Assembly: GCA_002897695.1 (NCBI GenBank)
Contig: BDTG01000008.1
Coordinates: 1-64,000 of the forward strand
Source: a bacterium BMS3Abin14
GTDB taxonomy: Bacteria; BMS3Abin14
Length of the DNA: 64,000 nucleotides
Direction: 5' to 3'
Shown here: positions 32,562-42,160 of the stretch, in pieces
Layout: each line of letters begins with the position of its first letter
Numbering within the stretch: the first letter of the stretch is position 1
Program-made: the position numbers and the translations under genes
The notes under the pieces: model-generated
Seen by the model: the letters and a program-made list of their open reading frames with translations, nothing else
Told to the model about the DNA's origin: nothing
The model's database searches: none

Positions 32562-34355
32562 CTAGTCGTCGTACAGCGATTCCAGGTCCTTCCAGAATCG
32601 GCTGGTGATCTGCTTGCGCCTCAGCTTCAGCGTCGGGGTCACCTCGCCCTTATCCTGGGAAAACTCCCTTTCCATGATCTTGAACCGTTTGATCTGCTCC
32701 ACCGGGGACAGGTCCACCTGGGCAGAGTCGATCCTCCCCTGCAGCAGCTCCCTGATTCGGGAATTGTCACAAAGTTCGCGGCGCGACGAAAACTCTATCC
32801 TGTGCTCCTTCGCGTAGTTCTCCACCCTCTCCCAGTCCGGCGCTATGAGCGCTGAGATATACTTCCGCCGGTCGCCGTAGACGAAGGCCTGGCTGATAAA
32901 CTTGTCCGCGCAAAGGGCATTCTCGACGAGGGAAGGAGCAATGTTCTTTCCGCCGGCGGTGACAATGATGCTCTTCTTCCGGCCCGTGATGACCAGGTAC
33001 CCATCGTTGTCGATGTGCCCGAGGTCTCCCGTGGAAAACCACCCATCCCCGTCGATGGCTTCAGCCGTGTCGGACGGCCGGTTGAAATAGCCCTTCATCA
33101 CGTTGGGACCCCTGACCTGGATCTCCCCGTCATCCGCAATGCGGACCTCCACCCCCGGGAGGGGGTGTCCCACGGAACCGAACCTGAGCCTCTCCAGATC
33201 GTTGGCTGATATGACGGGGGATGTTTCCGTCAGTCCGTAGCCCTCCAGGATGATGAGCCCGGCAGCGTGGAAAAACTCCGCGATCCGTTTGGAAAGCGGG
33301 GCGCCGCCCGAGATCATGAGTCGAATCCGGCCGCCGAAGGTCTGCCTGAGCTTGAAAAAGACCAGCCGGTCGGCGAACTTCTGCTGGAAACGGAGCCAGC
33401 CACTGAGCTCCTTTCCCGCCTGCAGGCGCCGGCTGACCTCCTGGCCGACGCTCAAAGAGGTGACGAAGATCAGCCTCTTTATCAGAGAGCTTTCCCTCAC
33501 GCGGTCGAGGATCCGACCGTAGGCTTTCTCGTAGACCCTGGGGACGCTGACCAGGATCGTCGGTTTGACCTCCCCCATGTTGGGGATCAACTGATCTATA
33601 CTTTCGGCATAGACGATCTTGCATCCTGTGTACAGGAACAGATAGTAGGCCAGCCTTTCGAACACGTGGGACAGAGGAAGGAAGGAAAGGCAGGTGTCGG
33701 TGTCCCCGATCTTGATCACTTCCAGGACCTGCCTCACGTTGGAAAGGAAATTGTCATGCGTCAGCATGACCCCTTTGGGCTCGCCTGTGGTCCCGGATGT
33801 GTAGATGATCGTTGCCGGGTCATGGGCGCCCCCCTCAGCGATGGACCGGCCGAGGGACTCCCAGATCTCGGGCATTGCTTCACAGCCCCTGGCAAGCAGA
33901 TCATCCAGGGTGATAACATCATGGGCAAGCCTGTCCTCGGGCACCGGATCGAAACAGATGATCATCTTCAACTCGGGGAGTCCGAGCCTTATCTTGAGAA
34001 TCTTATCCAGATACTCAAGGTTGGATACGAAGATAGCTCCTGCCGTGCAGTCCAGGAGGATATACTCGAGCTGTGCGGGTGTGAGGGTCCAGTAGAACGG
34101 GATGTCAATCCCGCCCATGGCAAGTATACCGAGGTCGGCAAAGGCCCACTCAGGGCGATTTTCGGAGAGGATCGCTATGCGATCGCCCCTCTTGAAACCC
34201 AGACAAGCGAGGCCGCGCGCAACCTCACGGTAGGCCTTCGACAGATCCTTCCAGGAGACAGGCTGCCAGGACCCATCGACTTTCCGCTCCATGACGGTCC
34301 CCTCACCGTACTGTTCAACCCGGGCGTCAACCATCCTGACAACGGTATTTTCCAC
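32562..34355 (-). CDS. Long-chain acyl-CoA synthetase (AMP-forming)
   Basis: 597 residues from GTG 34355, eight bases after AGGAGG. The adenylation motifs are IIYTSGTTGEPKGVMLTH (P-loop, A3), ISGGAPLS, GYGLTETSPVIS (A5), WFSTGDLGHID (A7) and the C-terminal KLRRKQI region. The N-terminal shape fits FAA1/FadD15-type long-chain synthetases. It activates fatty acids to acyl-CoA on the inner face of the membrane. The start overlaps the stop of the GcvH-like gene, and a FadL-type porin gene follows, which fits fatty-acid uptake. Confidence 0.93.
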   Translation of the reverse strand: MENTVVRMVDARVEQYGEGTVMERKVDGSWQPVSWKDLSKAYREVARGLACLGFKRGDRIAILSENRPEWAFADLGILAMGGIDIPFYWTLTPAQLEYILLDCTAGAIFVSNLEYLDKILKIRLGLPELKMIICFDPVPEDRLAHDVITLDDLLARGCEAMPEIWESLGRSIAEGGAHDPATIIYTSGTTGEPKGVMLTHDNFLSNVRQVLEVIKIGDTDTCLSFLPLSHVFERLAYYLFLYTGCKIVYAESIDQLIPNMGEVKPTILVSVPRVYEKAYGRILDRVRESSLIKRLIFVTSLSVGQEVSRRLQAGKELSGWLRFQQKFADRLVFFKLRQTFGGRIRLMISGGAPLSKRIAEFFHAAGLIILEGYGLTETSPVISANDLERLRFGSVGHPLPGVEVRIADDGEIQVRGPNVMKGYFNRPSDTAEAIDGDGWFSTGDLGHIDNDGYLVITGRKKSIIVTAGGKNIAPSLVENALCADKFISQAFVYGDRRKYISALIAPDWERVENYAKEHRIEFSSRRELCDNSRIRELLQGRIDSAQVDLSPVEQIKRFKIMEREFSQDKGEVTPTLKLRRKQITSRFWKDLESLYDD

Positions 34356-34753
34356 TACTCATCCCTCCTGCCGAGATCAGCGATATAGCTCTTGTACTCC
34401 ACGGGGGTCATAAGGGATTCCACCTGTCCGGGCTCTGAGATCTCGACCTTGAGAAGCCATCCTTCCCCGTAAGGATCTTCGTTAATAAGCTCCGGGCTAT
34501 CCGCCAGGTCGGCGTTAACCTCCAGCGTTTCCCCCGAGATGGGGGCTGTCAGATCGACAACAGCATCGACCGACTCCAGAACACCGAAGGAGGACGTCAC
34601 CTCGATCTCGATCTCCGCCTCGGGCAGATCCACATGGACCACATCCCCCAACTCCTGTTGGAAGAAATCCGTCACGCCGATTTCGGCCTGGTTGCCGGCG
34701 GGACGAACCCAGAGGTGATCACTGGTGTAATAACAGTTGCCGGGAACGTCCAT
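34355..34753 (-). CDS. GcvH-like protein lacking the lipoyl lysine
   Basis: 132 residues from ATG 34753 (GGGAGGGG upstream). The whole length matches glycine cleavage H protein: YYTSDHLWVRPAGNQAEIGVTDFFQQ at the start (quoted in part: HLWVRPAGNQAEIGVTDF), the ESV-A-DL-APISGE hairpin and ELINEDPYGEGWLLKVE. At the lipoylation site it reads LESVDAVVDL, so the invariant lysine (ESVKA) is aspartate. It cannot be lipoylated as usual and is unlikely to serve in glycine cleavage. No gcvT or gcvP lies nearby. Its translation is coupled to the acyl-CoA synthetase, so a role there is possible. Confidence 0.85.
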   Translation of the reverse strand: MDVPGNCYYTSDHLWVRPAGNQAEIGVTDFFQQELGDVVHVDLPEAEIEIEVTSSFGVLESVDAVVDLTAPISGETLEVNADLADSPELINEDPYGEGWLLKVEISEPGQVESLMTPVEYKSYIADLGRRDE

Positions 34754-34756
34754 CAG

Positions 34757-34822
34757 CTAGCCCCTCCCCCCATACTCCCATCCCCTCGACCAGACCCTCG
34801 CCCGGGGGTAGAGGGGGAATAT
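34757..34822. repeat. GC-rich palindromic repeat
   Basis: CCCCTCCCCCCATACTCCCA and CCTCGCCCGGGGGTAGAGGG form a member of the CCCTC...GAGGG family between the aldolase stop and the GcvH-like start. Confidence 0.5.
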
Positions 34823-34836
34823 TGCCGGAAAACGCC

Positions 34837-35484
34837 TCATACTTTTGGGACCTTATCCCAGTCGGCGAGGAACTTCTCTATCCCGAGGTCCGTCAGAGGA
34901 TGTTTGAAGAGCTGAAGGATGACCTTGAACGGTACGGTGGCCACATCGGCCCCCATGAGGGCCGACTGGAGAACGTGGACCGGATGGCGGACACTGGCAA
35001 CGATAATCTCACTTTCAAACCCGTAATTTTCCTTGATCTGCATGATCTCGGCAACAACGTCCATCCCTGAACCGCCCACGTCGTCTATTCTGCCGACGAA
35101 AGGGCTGATGAAGGATGCGCCGGCCTTGGCGGCGAGCAGGGCCTGCACCGGAGAGAAGACAAGGGTTACATTGGTCCGAATACCCTCCCGGCCGCAAAGC
35201 CTGGCCGCCTTCAGCCCTTCAGGGGTCATGGGAATCTTGACGACCACATTCTCACCGATGGAAGCGAGATCCCTGGCCTCCTTCATCATCCCATCCGCAT
35301 CAGGACTCACCGTCTCGAGGGATACCGGCCCATGGACAATACGGCAGATCTCACTGACCAGGGGAAGAAACTCCTTCCCCTCCCTTGCAACGAGGGAAGG
35401 GTTGGTTGTGACTCCATCGATCAGCCCCATCTCCGTGGCCGAGATGATGTCGTCAAGGTTGGCGGTGTCCAGAAAAAATTTCAT
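34837..35484 (-). CDS. Transaldolase / fructose-6-phosphate aldolase family enzyme
   Basis: 215 residues from ATG 35484 behind CAGGAGGAA. The short form begins [13 protein letters not shown] and has [11 protein letters not shown], the Schiff-base lysine in [34 protein letters not shown] and [13 protein letters not shown]. This size and the motifs fit the small transaldolase (TalC/Fsa) group, which moves a dihydroxyacetone unit between sugars. Which of the two activities dominates cannot be told. Confidence 0.95.
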   Translation of the reverse strand: MKFFLDTANLDDIISATEMGLIDGVTTNPSLVAREGKEFLPLVSEICRIVHGPVSLETVSPDADGMMKEARDLASIGENVVVKIPMTPEGLKAARLCGREGIRTNVTLVFSPVQALLAAKAGASFISPFVGRIDDVGGSGMDVVAEIMQIKENYGFESEIIVASVRHPVHVLQSALMGADVATVPFKVILQLFKHPLTDLGIEKFLADWDKVPKV

Positions 35485-35499
35485 TGCACTTCCTCCTGT

Positions 35500-35620
35500 A
35501 AAGCCGGTTCCTGGATCATGTCCCGGGTTCCAGGCTCCGGGAACTGTTACGATGTCATCGCGAGCTGTACACCTTGCGAAGCGATCCCGTGGCCGCTTTC
35601 CCCTCTCTGGACTCTGGACC
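35500..35620. repeat. Mixed short repeats between aldolase and barrel gene
   Basis: Contains GGTTCCTGGATCATGTCCCGG with GGTTCCAGGCTCCGG (TTCCATGTTCC family), a REP-like CATCGCGAGC...GCGAAGCGATCCCG, and CTCTGGACTCTGGACCC of the heptamer family, in that order. No gene is seen. Confidence 0.6.
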
Positions 35621-36268
35621 CTAAAATCTGTACCCTACCCCCACCGAGACGGCGTCTTCCCCGAAGAGGTGAGCCTCCATGCTGAAATAAAAGTTGAAAT
35701 CCATGAAGTAGTCCATACCGAAGATCAGGAAACCCTGGCCGTTTTCGCTCAGACCGGACGGGGGGCCGTCCAGGGTCATGAACTCGACGGCGAACCCGGC
35801 GAATCCTGTCGTCCCCCCTGATTTAACAATGCCAAGAAGGGCAAGCTGCTGCTGGAACAGATCGAAATTCTGCCCCCCCTCGCTACTGTTCGACCAGAGC
35901 AGCTGGGTATCCAGGTTAATTGAAAAATCGGACTGCTCCGGAGCAAAGAGCTTGACAACCACCCCTCCCCCGTAGGAAAAGCCAAGATTTCCGTCAAAGC
36001 TGTAGTCATTTGCCGACATATCCGCGAATCCGAGTTTGAGATAGGGTGTCACCTTGGGAGAAAGACCGATCATCCCCTTGCCCATGAAGGATTTGCTCGT
36101 GACCTTGTGACCGTCAATGTCCAACTCGGCGTAGCCCACTGAGCCGGAGATGGATGTTTTTCCCTGGTCCAGGAATCCAGCCGGACCGCCCACATTAATC
36201 GCCTGGACGCCGGGGACGCCGACCAGCAGCACCATCGCTGAAAACAACAGGATCAGACCTTTTCTCAT
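35621..36268 (-). CDS. Small outer-membrane beta-barrel protein
   Basis: 215 residues from ATG 36268 (GAGGAGGG upstream). A signal peptide ends near VQA (residue 23). The rest alternates short amphipathic strands ([45 protein letters not shown]) and ends in VGVGYRF, with a C-terminal phenylalanine as used for BAM-dependent insertion. There is room for about eight strands. I do not recognise a family; the size fits OmpW/OmpA-barrel-like proteins. No enzymatic motif is seen. Confidence 0.75.
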   Translation of the reverse strand: MRKGLILLFSAMVLLVGVPGVQAINVGGPAGFLDQGKTSISGSVGYAELDIDGHKVTSKSFMGKGMIGLSPKVTPYLKLGFADMSANDYSFDGNLGFSYGGGVVVKLFAPEQSDFSINLDTQLLWSNSSEGGQNFDLFQQQLALLGIVKSGGTTGFAGFAVEFMTLDGPPSGLSENGQGFLIFGMDYFMDFNFYFSMEAHLFGEDAVSVGVGYRF

Positions 36269-36284
36269 CTTTCCCTCCTCGCCG

Positions 36285-37148
36285 TCATTCCCGCTCCAGG
36301 ACTTTCCCTATCCCGGCCAGGATCTCCTCCGTCGCGCGGTTGCGGTTCAATGTATAGAAATGCAGGCCCGGGACGCCAAAGTCAAGCAACTCCTTGCACT
36401 GTTCTATGGCATAGTCCACCCCTACCCGGAAGACATCCTCCGTGTTATCTATCCTGCCCTTTATCTCCCCGGGCACCGTCGCGCCGCACATCTCGGTAAA
36501 TCTCTGAACCTGGCCGGCATTGGTGATGGGCATTATCCCCGGGATAACGGGTATTTCGATGTGAGCTGCGGCCACACGGTCCATGAAATCGAAGAAATGG
36601 CGGTTGTCAAAAAACAGCTGGGTGATAATAAAATCCGCCCCGGCGTCAACCTTTCTCTTGAGGTTTTCAATGTCCCGCCCAAGGGAAACAGCATCAAGGT
36701 GCCCTTCGGGGTAGCCCGCGACCCCGATGGAAAAGTCATCCGTCTCACGGAGGTATTCGACCAACTCGTAGGCAAACCTGAAATCCTTCTGGATCCTGTA
36801 ATCGGGCAGATCCCGCGAAGGGTCCCCCCGGAGGGCAAGAATGTTGCTTATGCCCTCCATCCTCAACCGGCGGCAGATATCCTGAATGTCCCGGCGCGAT
36901 GAAGCGATACACGTCAGATGCATCATGACATTCAGGCCGTATTTCTCCCGGATGCCGGTAGTCCAGTAGAGGGATTTTTCCCTGGTGCTGCCCCCGGCGC
37001 CGTAGGTAACCGAAACGAAGTCGGGGTTAAACCGCCTCAGTTTCCCCACCGTTTCGTCCAGCACATGCTCGCTTTCAGGGTTCCTGGGCGGAAAGAACTC
37101 GAAAGAGAGTGCGGGCCTATTCCTGGACAGAATTTCACTGATCTTCAA
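36285..37148 (-). CDS. metF: 5,10-methylenetetrahydrofolate reductase
   Basis: 287 residues from TTG 37148 (GAGG eight bases upstream). Typical motifs: LSFEFFPPRN near the start, VTYGAGGSTR, MHLTCIASSRRDI, ILALRGDP, GADFIITQLFFDN and PVIPGIMPITN. It is a FAD-dependent TIM barrel that reduces methylene-THF to methyl-THF, for methionine synthesis or the Wood-Ljungdahl methyl branch. folE and folD lie upstream in the same direction, so this stretch is folate-centred. Confidence 0.96.
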   Translation of the reverse strand: MKISEILSRNRPALSFEFFPPRNPESEHVLDETVGKLRRFNPDFVSVTYGAGGSTREKSLYWTTGIREKYGLNVMMHLTCIASSRRDIQDICRRLRMEGISNILALRGDPSRDLPDYRIQKDFRFAYELVEYLRETDDFSIGVAGYPEGHLDAVSLGRDIENLKRKVDAGADFIITQLFFDNRHFFDFMDRVAAAHIEIPVIPGIMPITNAGQVQRFTEMCGATVPGEIKGRIDNTEDVFRVGVDYAIEQCKELLDFGVPGLHFYTLNRNRATEEILAGIGKVLERE

Positions 37149-37395
37149 TTATTAATCCTCGTTAAAGAAACTTGTTCGCGACGGCTCCCTATGGTCGCTA
37201 CGGGATTGCCGCGTCGCCACACTGTTTGTGTGACTCCTCGCAATGACGGCGCTTATTGCAGCGGGCCTCTCTTTAACCCGAGATTCAAGGGTTTTCTCCG
37301 TGGACGATGCCTGTCGCGTCGTAGCCTTGGCGAAGACGGATGCCTTCTATGAGTTGCGGCATCGGCGTGACGAGCGGGTGGTGATATAACGTCTC
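37149..37395. repeat. REP-like gap between folE and metF
   Basis: No gene is seen. CGCTACGGGATTGCCGCGTC, CACACTGTTTGTGTGACTCC and TCGCAATGACGG lie at about 37175-37246. They form the common arrangement GGGATTGCCGCGTC...CTCCTCGCAATGAC also found at 39158-39221 and 44173-44243. Confidence 0.6.
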
Positions 37396-37965
37396 TTACC
37401 GACTTCGGCTGCCGTAGATGAGTGAAAGCGTCTCGCTGCGGGTTCTCTCATCCCTCCTGAAGGAACCACGAACGGCGGACGTGACGGTGCGGGAGTTGGG
37501 TTTATTCACCCCACGCATTGACATGCACATATGTTCGGCCTCGATGACGACCATGACGCCCTTGGGCCGGAGGCCGTTCATCACAGCCTCGGCCACCTGG
37601 GTGGTCAGGCGTTCCTGGACCTGTGGCTGGTGCGCAAAAGTGTCGAGGACCCTTACGATCTTCGAGAGGCCGACGATCCTTCCTCCCTCCGGTATGTAGG
37701 CGACATGAGCAACGCCTATGAAGGGAAGCAGATGGTGCTCACACATGGAGTGCATGGAAATGTCTTTCACGAGGACCATCTCGTCGTGGGTTTCCCCCGC
37801 CACCGGGACCAGAAACTGCATGGCATCGACATCGACTCCCGCGAAAACCTCGCTGAAAAGGTCGGCGACCCGCCCGGGCGTGCCCTGGAGGCCGGGCCTT
37901 TCCGGGTCCTCTCCGATCCCCTCGAGAATAAGCCTCATCCCTCTTTCAATCTTTTTTCTGTCCAT
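37396..37965 (-). CDS. folE: GTP cyclohydrolase I
   Basis: 189 residues from ATG 37965, seven bases after GGAG. It overlaps the 3' end of larC by 20 bases. Motifs include [17 protein letters not shown], the zinc/catalytic block [19 protein letters not shown], and [12 protein letters not shown]. It opens GTP to dihydroneopterin triphosphate, the first step of folate (or pterin) synthesis. It works upstream of folD and metF of the same gene run. Confidence 0.97.
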   Translation of the reverse strand: MDRKKIERGMRLILEGIGEDPERPGLQGTPGRVADLFSEVFAGVDVDAMQFLVPVAGETHDEMVLVKDISMHSMCEHHLLPFIGVAHVAYIPEGGRIVGLSKIVRVLDTFAHQPQVQERLTTQVAEAVMNGLRPKGVMVVIEAEHMCMSMRGVNKPNSRTVTSAVRGSFRRDERTRSETLSLIYGSRSR

Positions 37966-39151
37966 TCCCATGCTCCAGATAGTAAAGGGCCATGGCCCTT
38001 TCGCGCATCTCTTCCGGCGGGATTCCCGTTCGGATGGAGATCGCATTAATGTCCTCAAATTCCGGTTTGGCCCGCCATCGGCCGGAGGGCAGGAGCCATC
38101 GCTTGATCCTCACCTCGCCATGGGGCGTGTCAACCCGGATCACCTCTCTGTGAAGAATCTTTCTGGCAACGTCCCAGTACCGCAGGCCCGCGCTTCCCGA
38201 CCGCTCCAGGACGGCATCCAGCATCCTCTCTTTATCCTCGGAAGGGACCAGGACGCGGAGAAGAACTCCTACCCTGCCCTTCTTGGTATATGCCGAGATT
38301 ACGTGTACCTCCATGGCCCCTGCATCATGGAGTTCACCGGTCAGGGGTGCGAGGTATTCGGGGCTGACGTCGTCCAGGCCGCACTCGATCATGACGCTCC
38401 CGGAACCGTGTGATGTGCCCATTGGCCGACCCGAAAAAATTCTCAGCAAGTTGGGGAGGCCGGGATTGTCCCGACCACCGGCGCCTGTGGCTATTGTCTC
38501 CAGGGACATTGGCGGCAGGGAGCCGTACTCCGACACCAGTTCACGCAGGAGGGCCGCCCCCGTGGGAGTGGTCAACTCCACCGAGGGGCCCCTGGAAAAG
38601 ACCGGGACCCCTTCAAGGAGACAGGCCGTTGCGGGGGCGGGAACCGGCATGGTCCCGTGCTCTGTATCGACAAAGCCGGATCCGACATTTACCGGTCCCG
38701 ACAATATTCTTTTCACCCCAAGGTGATGAACACCGGCCATCACTCCCACAACGTCGGCGATGGTATCCTGGCCGCCCAGCTCGTGCAGGTGGATGGCTTT
38801 CCCCGAACCGTGGGCGCTTCCTTCCGCCTTGCCAAGTGATTCGAGCACGCCTGCGCTTCGGGACCTGACCTCATCCGGAAGGTGGGCCTCCCGAACCAGT
38901 GTGATCATCTCCTCCAAGGATCGGCGGGCAGGGCCGCTCTCAATGATTACTTCACACCGTTTTCCGGCCAGTCCGCCACGTAATACGTCACTGATATCGT
39001 AACGGATCTCACCCGGGATGACGGCCTCGACGGCAGCCTCCATGACTCCGGAGGGCAGCCCCAATGAAAGGAGCCCACCTAAGAACATGTCTCCGGAAAT
39101 ACCGCTGAACGGGTCTATGTAGAGGATCCTGTCGTCAGACATGTCTTTCAT
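37946..39151 (-). CDS. larC: Nickel-pincer cofactor biosynthesis protein LarC
   Basis: 401 residues as a single uninterrupted frame; in Lactiplantibacillus the same protein is made by a programmed frameshift. It begins [20 protein letters not shown] and has [42 protein letters not shown] and a C-terminal ferredoxin-like region ([11 protein letters not shown]). LarC inserts nickel into the pyridinium bis-thiocarboxylate cofactor using CTP. larB lies directly upstream. Neither larE nor larA is in the window. The start codon (39151 or Met4 at 39142) is uncertain. Confidence 0.95.
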   Translation of the reverse strand: MKDMSDDRILYIDPFSGISGDMFLGGLLSLGLPSGVMEAAVEAVIPGEIRYDISDVLRGGLAGKRCEVIIESGPARRSLEEMITLVREAHLPDEVRSRSAGVLESLGKAEGSAHGSGKAIHLHELGGQDTIADVVGVMAGVHHLGVKRILSGPVNVGSGFVDTEHGTMPVPAPATACLLEGVPVFSRGPSVELTTPTGAALLRELVSEYGSLPPMSLETIATGAGGRDNPGLPNLLRIFSGRPMGTSHGSGSVMIECGLDDVSPEYLAPLTGELHDAGAMEVHVISAYTKKGRVGVLLRVLVPSEDKERMLDAVLERSGSAGLRYWDVARKILHREVIRVDTPHGEVRIKRWLLPSGRWRAKPEFEDINAISIRTGIPPEEMRERAMALYYLEHGNGQKKD

Positions 39152-39157
39152 CAGGTT

Positions 39158-39221
39158 CCGGATTCCTTTCCAGCTTTGCCCGGGATTGCCGCGTCACTCT
39201 CGTCTCCCTCGCTACCTCGAA
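39158..39221 (+). repeat. REP-like element, copy near larB
   Basis: CTTTGCCCGGGATTGCCGCG followed by TCACTCTCG nearly repeats 44173-44243. It runs up to the larB stop codon (39212-39214) from the larC side. Confidence 0.75.
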
Positions 39222-39967
39222 TCCCCGGCGCCGAGGATAAAATGGGCCGCCACCGCGGCTCCATACCCGTTGTCGATATTAACCACAGTAAGGCCGCAGG
39301 CACAGGAGGAAAGCATGGTCAACAGAGGTGTTATCCCGCCAAAGGACGCACCGTATCCAATGCTGGTGGGAACCCCGATGACGGGAACCGAGACAAGCCC
39401 GGCAACCACCGACGGCAGGGCTCCTTCCATTCCCGCGACAGCCACGATCACCCCCGCTTCTTCCATCTCTTTTCTGAAGGATGCCAGCCGATGGAGACCG
39501 GACACACCCACATCGTAGGCCCGGATCACCCCCCTGCCGAGAAAGGATACAGTCCGTGCGGCCTCCTCCGCTACGGGAAGATCCGATGTTCCCGCGGCAA
39601 TGACCATGATGGGGGAGCTATCCTGCCCGGGGAGGGAACCGCAAATGAGAGTTCTGGACATGGCATCGTGAACGGCGTCCGGCCATCTGGCCAGGACCTT
39701 TTCCGCCGCCTCACCCGAGATCCGCGTCACCAGAACAGGAGAGCCGGATTCGACCATTTTCTCCACAATGCCCCCGATCTGATCCGGTGTTTTTCCCTCG
39801 CCGTATACCGTTTCGGGAATACCTCTGCGCACCTGCCGCTGGGTATCGATGGTTGCATAGCCCAGACAGGCCGACGGAAAGTCGACGAGAGCATCTAACG
39901 CCGAGTCGGGGGCCATATCCCCGGACGAAACCTTCTTCAGCAGTTCCAGAAGCTCTTTTCGGCTCAT
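39212..39967 (-). CDS. larB: Nickel-pincer cofactor biosynthesis protein LarB
   Basis: 251 residues from ATG 39967 (GAGG upstream). The N-terminal helical part (LLELLKKVSSGDMAPDSAL) is followed by an AIR-carboxylase (PurE-like) domain: VIAAGTSDLPVAEEAARTV, DVGVSGLHRL, VAGMEGALPSVVAGL and PTSIGYGASFGGITPLL. LarB carboxylates and hydrolyses nicotinic acid adenine dinucleotide as the first step of the nickel-pincer cofactor. It is upstream of larC, with a REP-like repeat between them. Confidence 0.95.
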   Translation of the reverse strand: MSRKELLELLKKVSSGDMAPDSALDALVDFPSACLGYATIDTQRQVRRGIPETVYGEGKTPDQIGGIVEKMVESGSPVLVTRISGEAAEKVLARWPDAVHDAMSRTLICGSLPGQDSSPIMVIAAGTSDLPVAEEAARTVSFLGRGVIRAYDVGVSGLHRLASFRKEMEEAGVIVAVAGMEGALPSVVAGLVSVPVIGVPTSIGYGASFGGITPLLTMLSSCACGLTVVNIDNGYGAAVAAHFILGAGDSR

Positions 39968-40027
39968 TACGTCCTCATCCAAAGTTCCTGGGGGCTGGAG
40001 TCCAGAGTACTTCCATACCTCGATACT

Positions 40028-40957
40028 TCAATAACCACGCCCCAACCGCCACCCGGCGGCCTGGACGGTGTTCGCCATGAGCATAGCGCGGGTCATGGGG
40101 CCGACCCCCCCGGGAACGGGGGTATACCAGCCGGCGGCCTCTACAGCGTCCGGCGACACGTCACCGACCAGGGTGTACCCCTTTTTTTCGAAGTCCCTAA
40201 CCCGCCCCGGGTCCTTCATGAGAATCTCCGGGGCATTCTCCCTGAGAACCTGGTTCATGCCGACGTCAATAACGGCGGCCCCTTCCCTGATCCAGTCCTT
40301 TTTTACCATCAGGGGCCTTCCCACCGCCGCCACCAGGATATCCGCCTTCCTGGCTATCTCATCCAGATCCGGCGTCCGTGAGTGACACATGGTTACGGTC
40401 GCGTGGCGGTGAAGCAGGAGCAGCGCCATGGGTTTTCCGACGATGTCGCTTCTGCCGATAACTACCGCCCGCTTGCCGGCAGGATCCACCCCGGCCTCGT
40501 CGAGCATTCGCATCACCCCGGCCGGCGTGCAGGATTTAAGTACCGCGGAATCGCCGCGGACCATGCGGCCCACGTTAACGGGATGAAACCCGTCCACATC
40601 CTTGGCCGGATCGATCCTGTCAAGGACGGAATTGGTATCCATGCCATCCGGAAGAGGGAGCTGAACGAGAAGGCCGTCCACCTGACTGTCACCGTTGAGG
40701 CTGTCTATCAGATCGAGAACCTCTCCCGTAGCGGCATGCTCCGGCAGACGGTGGGAAAAGGACCTGATACAGCAGATGCCGCAGTCCTTGACCTTCATGC
40801 GAACGTAGACAGCCGATGCCGGGTTCTCACCCACAAGGACCACCGCCAGGCCGGGGGGGCGCCCGGCGGACGCGGTGAACCTGTCAGCCTCCACCTTTAC
40901 TTCTGCCAGAACTCTGGCTGCAATCTCCTTCCCATTGATGATTCTCGCTTTAGCCAT
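40028..40957 (-). CDS. folD: Methylenetetrahydrofolate dehydrogenase / cyclohydrolase
   Basis: 309 residues from ATG 40957, with AGAGGTGG upstream. Motifs: YVRMKVKDCGICC (family YVxxKxK; catalytic Lys), LVQLPLPDGMD, DVDGFHPVNVGRM, AVVIGRSDIVGKPMALLLL (NADP binding) and PVPGGVGPMTRAMLM. It interconverts methylene-, methenyl- and formyl-THF. It follows the chemotaxis genes and precedes larB-larC-folE-metF. Confidence 0.97.
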   Translation of the reverse strand: MAKARIINGKEIAARVLAEVKVEADRFTASAGRPPGLAVVLVGENPASAVYVRMKVKDCGICCIRSFSHRLPEHAATGEVLDLIDSLNGDSQVDGLLVQLPLPDGMDTNSVLDRIDPAKDVDGFHPVNVGRMVRGDSAVLKSCTPAGVMRMLDEAGVDPAGKRAVVIGRSDIVGKPMALLLLHRHATVTMCHSRTPDLDEIARKADILVAAVGRPLMVKKDWIREGAAVIDVGMNQVLRENAPEILMKDPGRVRDFEKKGYTLVGDVSPDAVEAAGWYTPVPGGVGPMTRAMLMANTVQAAGWRLGRGY

Positions 40958-40996
40958 GGATGCCACCTCTTGTTAACGTGTTAAAAATACATTTAC

Positions 40997-41521
40997 CTAT
41001 ATTTTTATAACAGCGCCCTTGAGTGTCCTTACCTGCAGGTCCCCCGAATCTAAAAAAAACTCCACGCTTCGTCCATAGTCCCCCCCGATATCCTCGGACA
41101 GAATCTTTATACCATAGAATCTGAGCGTTTTTCGCGCGGACAGGGCATTCCTGGCCCCGATCCTTCTGGTGATACTCCCTGGGAACATCTCCGCTCCCCC
41201 GGCCAGCTTTGCCACAAGGTCCTGCGATCTAATCCCCTTCTCCTTCATTCCCCTGAGCATTGCCGACACGGCAGTGTCTGCGTATTTCCCGGGTTTGAGG
41301 GGATCAACACGATCAAAGGCCACGGGGAGCATCACATGGGCCATGGACCCTATCCGGTTGTTTTTGCTGTAAAGCGCAATTGCCAGGCACGAACCAAGAC
41401 CATAGGTAATAATTCTTGCGGGGTCGCGCTTGATAGCATACTCGGAGACACCAACGGCAAACGAAACCATCACCCGAACCCGCCCCGGCCGGGGGAGTTT
41501 TTTTTCATTCACCGCTTCCAT
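40997..41521 (-). CDS. cheD: Chemoreceptor glutamine deamidase CheD
   Basis: 174 residues. The catalytic block GLGSCLAIALYSK holds the nucleophile Cys, AHVMLP the His, and further motifs KLAGGAEMF and DIGGDYGRSVEF are conserved. It deamidates receptor glutamines and is controlled by CheC, whose gene overlaps its start. This supports a CheC/CheD adaptation system. Confidence 0.95.
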   Translation of the reverse strand: MEAVNEKKLPRPGRVRVMVSFAVGVSEYAIKRDPARIITYGLGSCLAIALYSKNNRIGSMAHVMLPVAFDRVDPLKPGKYADTAVSAMLRGMKEKGIRSQDLVAKLAGGAEMFPGSITRRIGARNALSARKTLRFYGIKILSEDIGGDYGRSVEFFLDSGDLQVRTLKGAVIKI

Positions 41522-42158
41522 GGGAGGACCTATCCAACTTCACCAACCTTTTTCCCGCCTTGAGAAAAAGATCCAGCCCCCCCGGATCCGGAATGATTAC
41601 CACTTTCACCAGGGGGTTTTCGGAGCTGTCCTCCATACTCGATGAAAGGGCAATTATCCTGTCTGAGGTGGACCCTATGTCCGCCAGGATAGCGTCCAGA
41701 AGCGCCCCCGCCATATCTCTGGCAATAATGGGGGGAAGGTTGAGGATGATTTGCCCCGAGAGGCGGGAAAGGATCGTCAGAAACACTCCCGACAGGATAT
41801 TGCCGATTTCCCTGAATGCCGAGTCCACCAGTTCCCTGTTCTCCACACCCCCTTGGGGGAACAGGATCCTGTTCAGTTCTCCGGCCCCATCATCCGGAAA
41901 CAGCAGCAGCATATTCCCCTGTATATCCCCACGAAAAGGGATAAGCACCCCCACCGCGGAGACATTCATCTCCCCAAACAGGGATGACATTTCTTCCGGG
42001 GGAAGGACGTGCAGATCAGGAACCGACAATGTAACGCCGATGTCCATCAATTTTGACAGGGTGCCGGCTGCCTGAGCGACGGCTATGGAACATATTTCCC
42101 TGATTGTGCTGATCTCCCTTCGGGTAAGGGAGGAAAGGCTATCTATGTTATCGCTCAT
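41505..42158 (-). CDS. cheC: CheC-type CheY-P phosphatase
   Basis: 217 residues. CheC proteins have two ExxN active sites. The second is intact (AFREIGNILSGVF), while the first (IREICSIAVAQAAGTLS) has Glu but Ser/Ile where Asn is expected, so probably only one site works. The frame covers the standard CheC length. It removes phosphate from CheY-P and binds CheD. It starts three bases from the cheA stop. Confidence 0.9.
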   Translation of the reverse strand: MSDNIDSLSSLTRREISTIREICSIAVAQAAGTLSKLMDIGVTLSVPDLHVLPPEEMSSLFGEMNVSAVGVLIPFRGDIQGNMLLLFPDDGAGELNRILFPQGGVENRELVDSAFREIGNILSGVFLTILSRLSGQIILNLPPIIARDMAGALLDAILADIGSTSDRIIALSSSMEDSSENPLVKVVIIPDPGGLDLFLKAGKRLVKLDRSSHGSGE

Positions 42159-42160
42159 CT

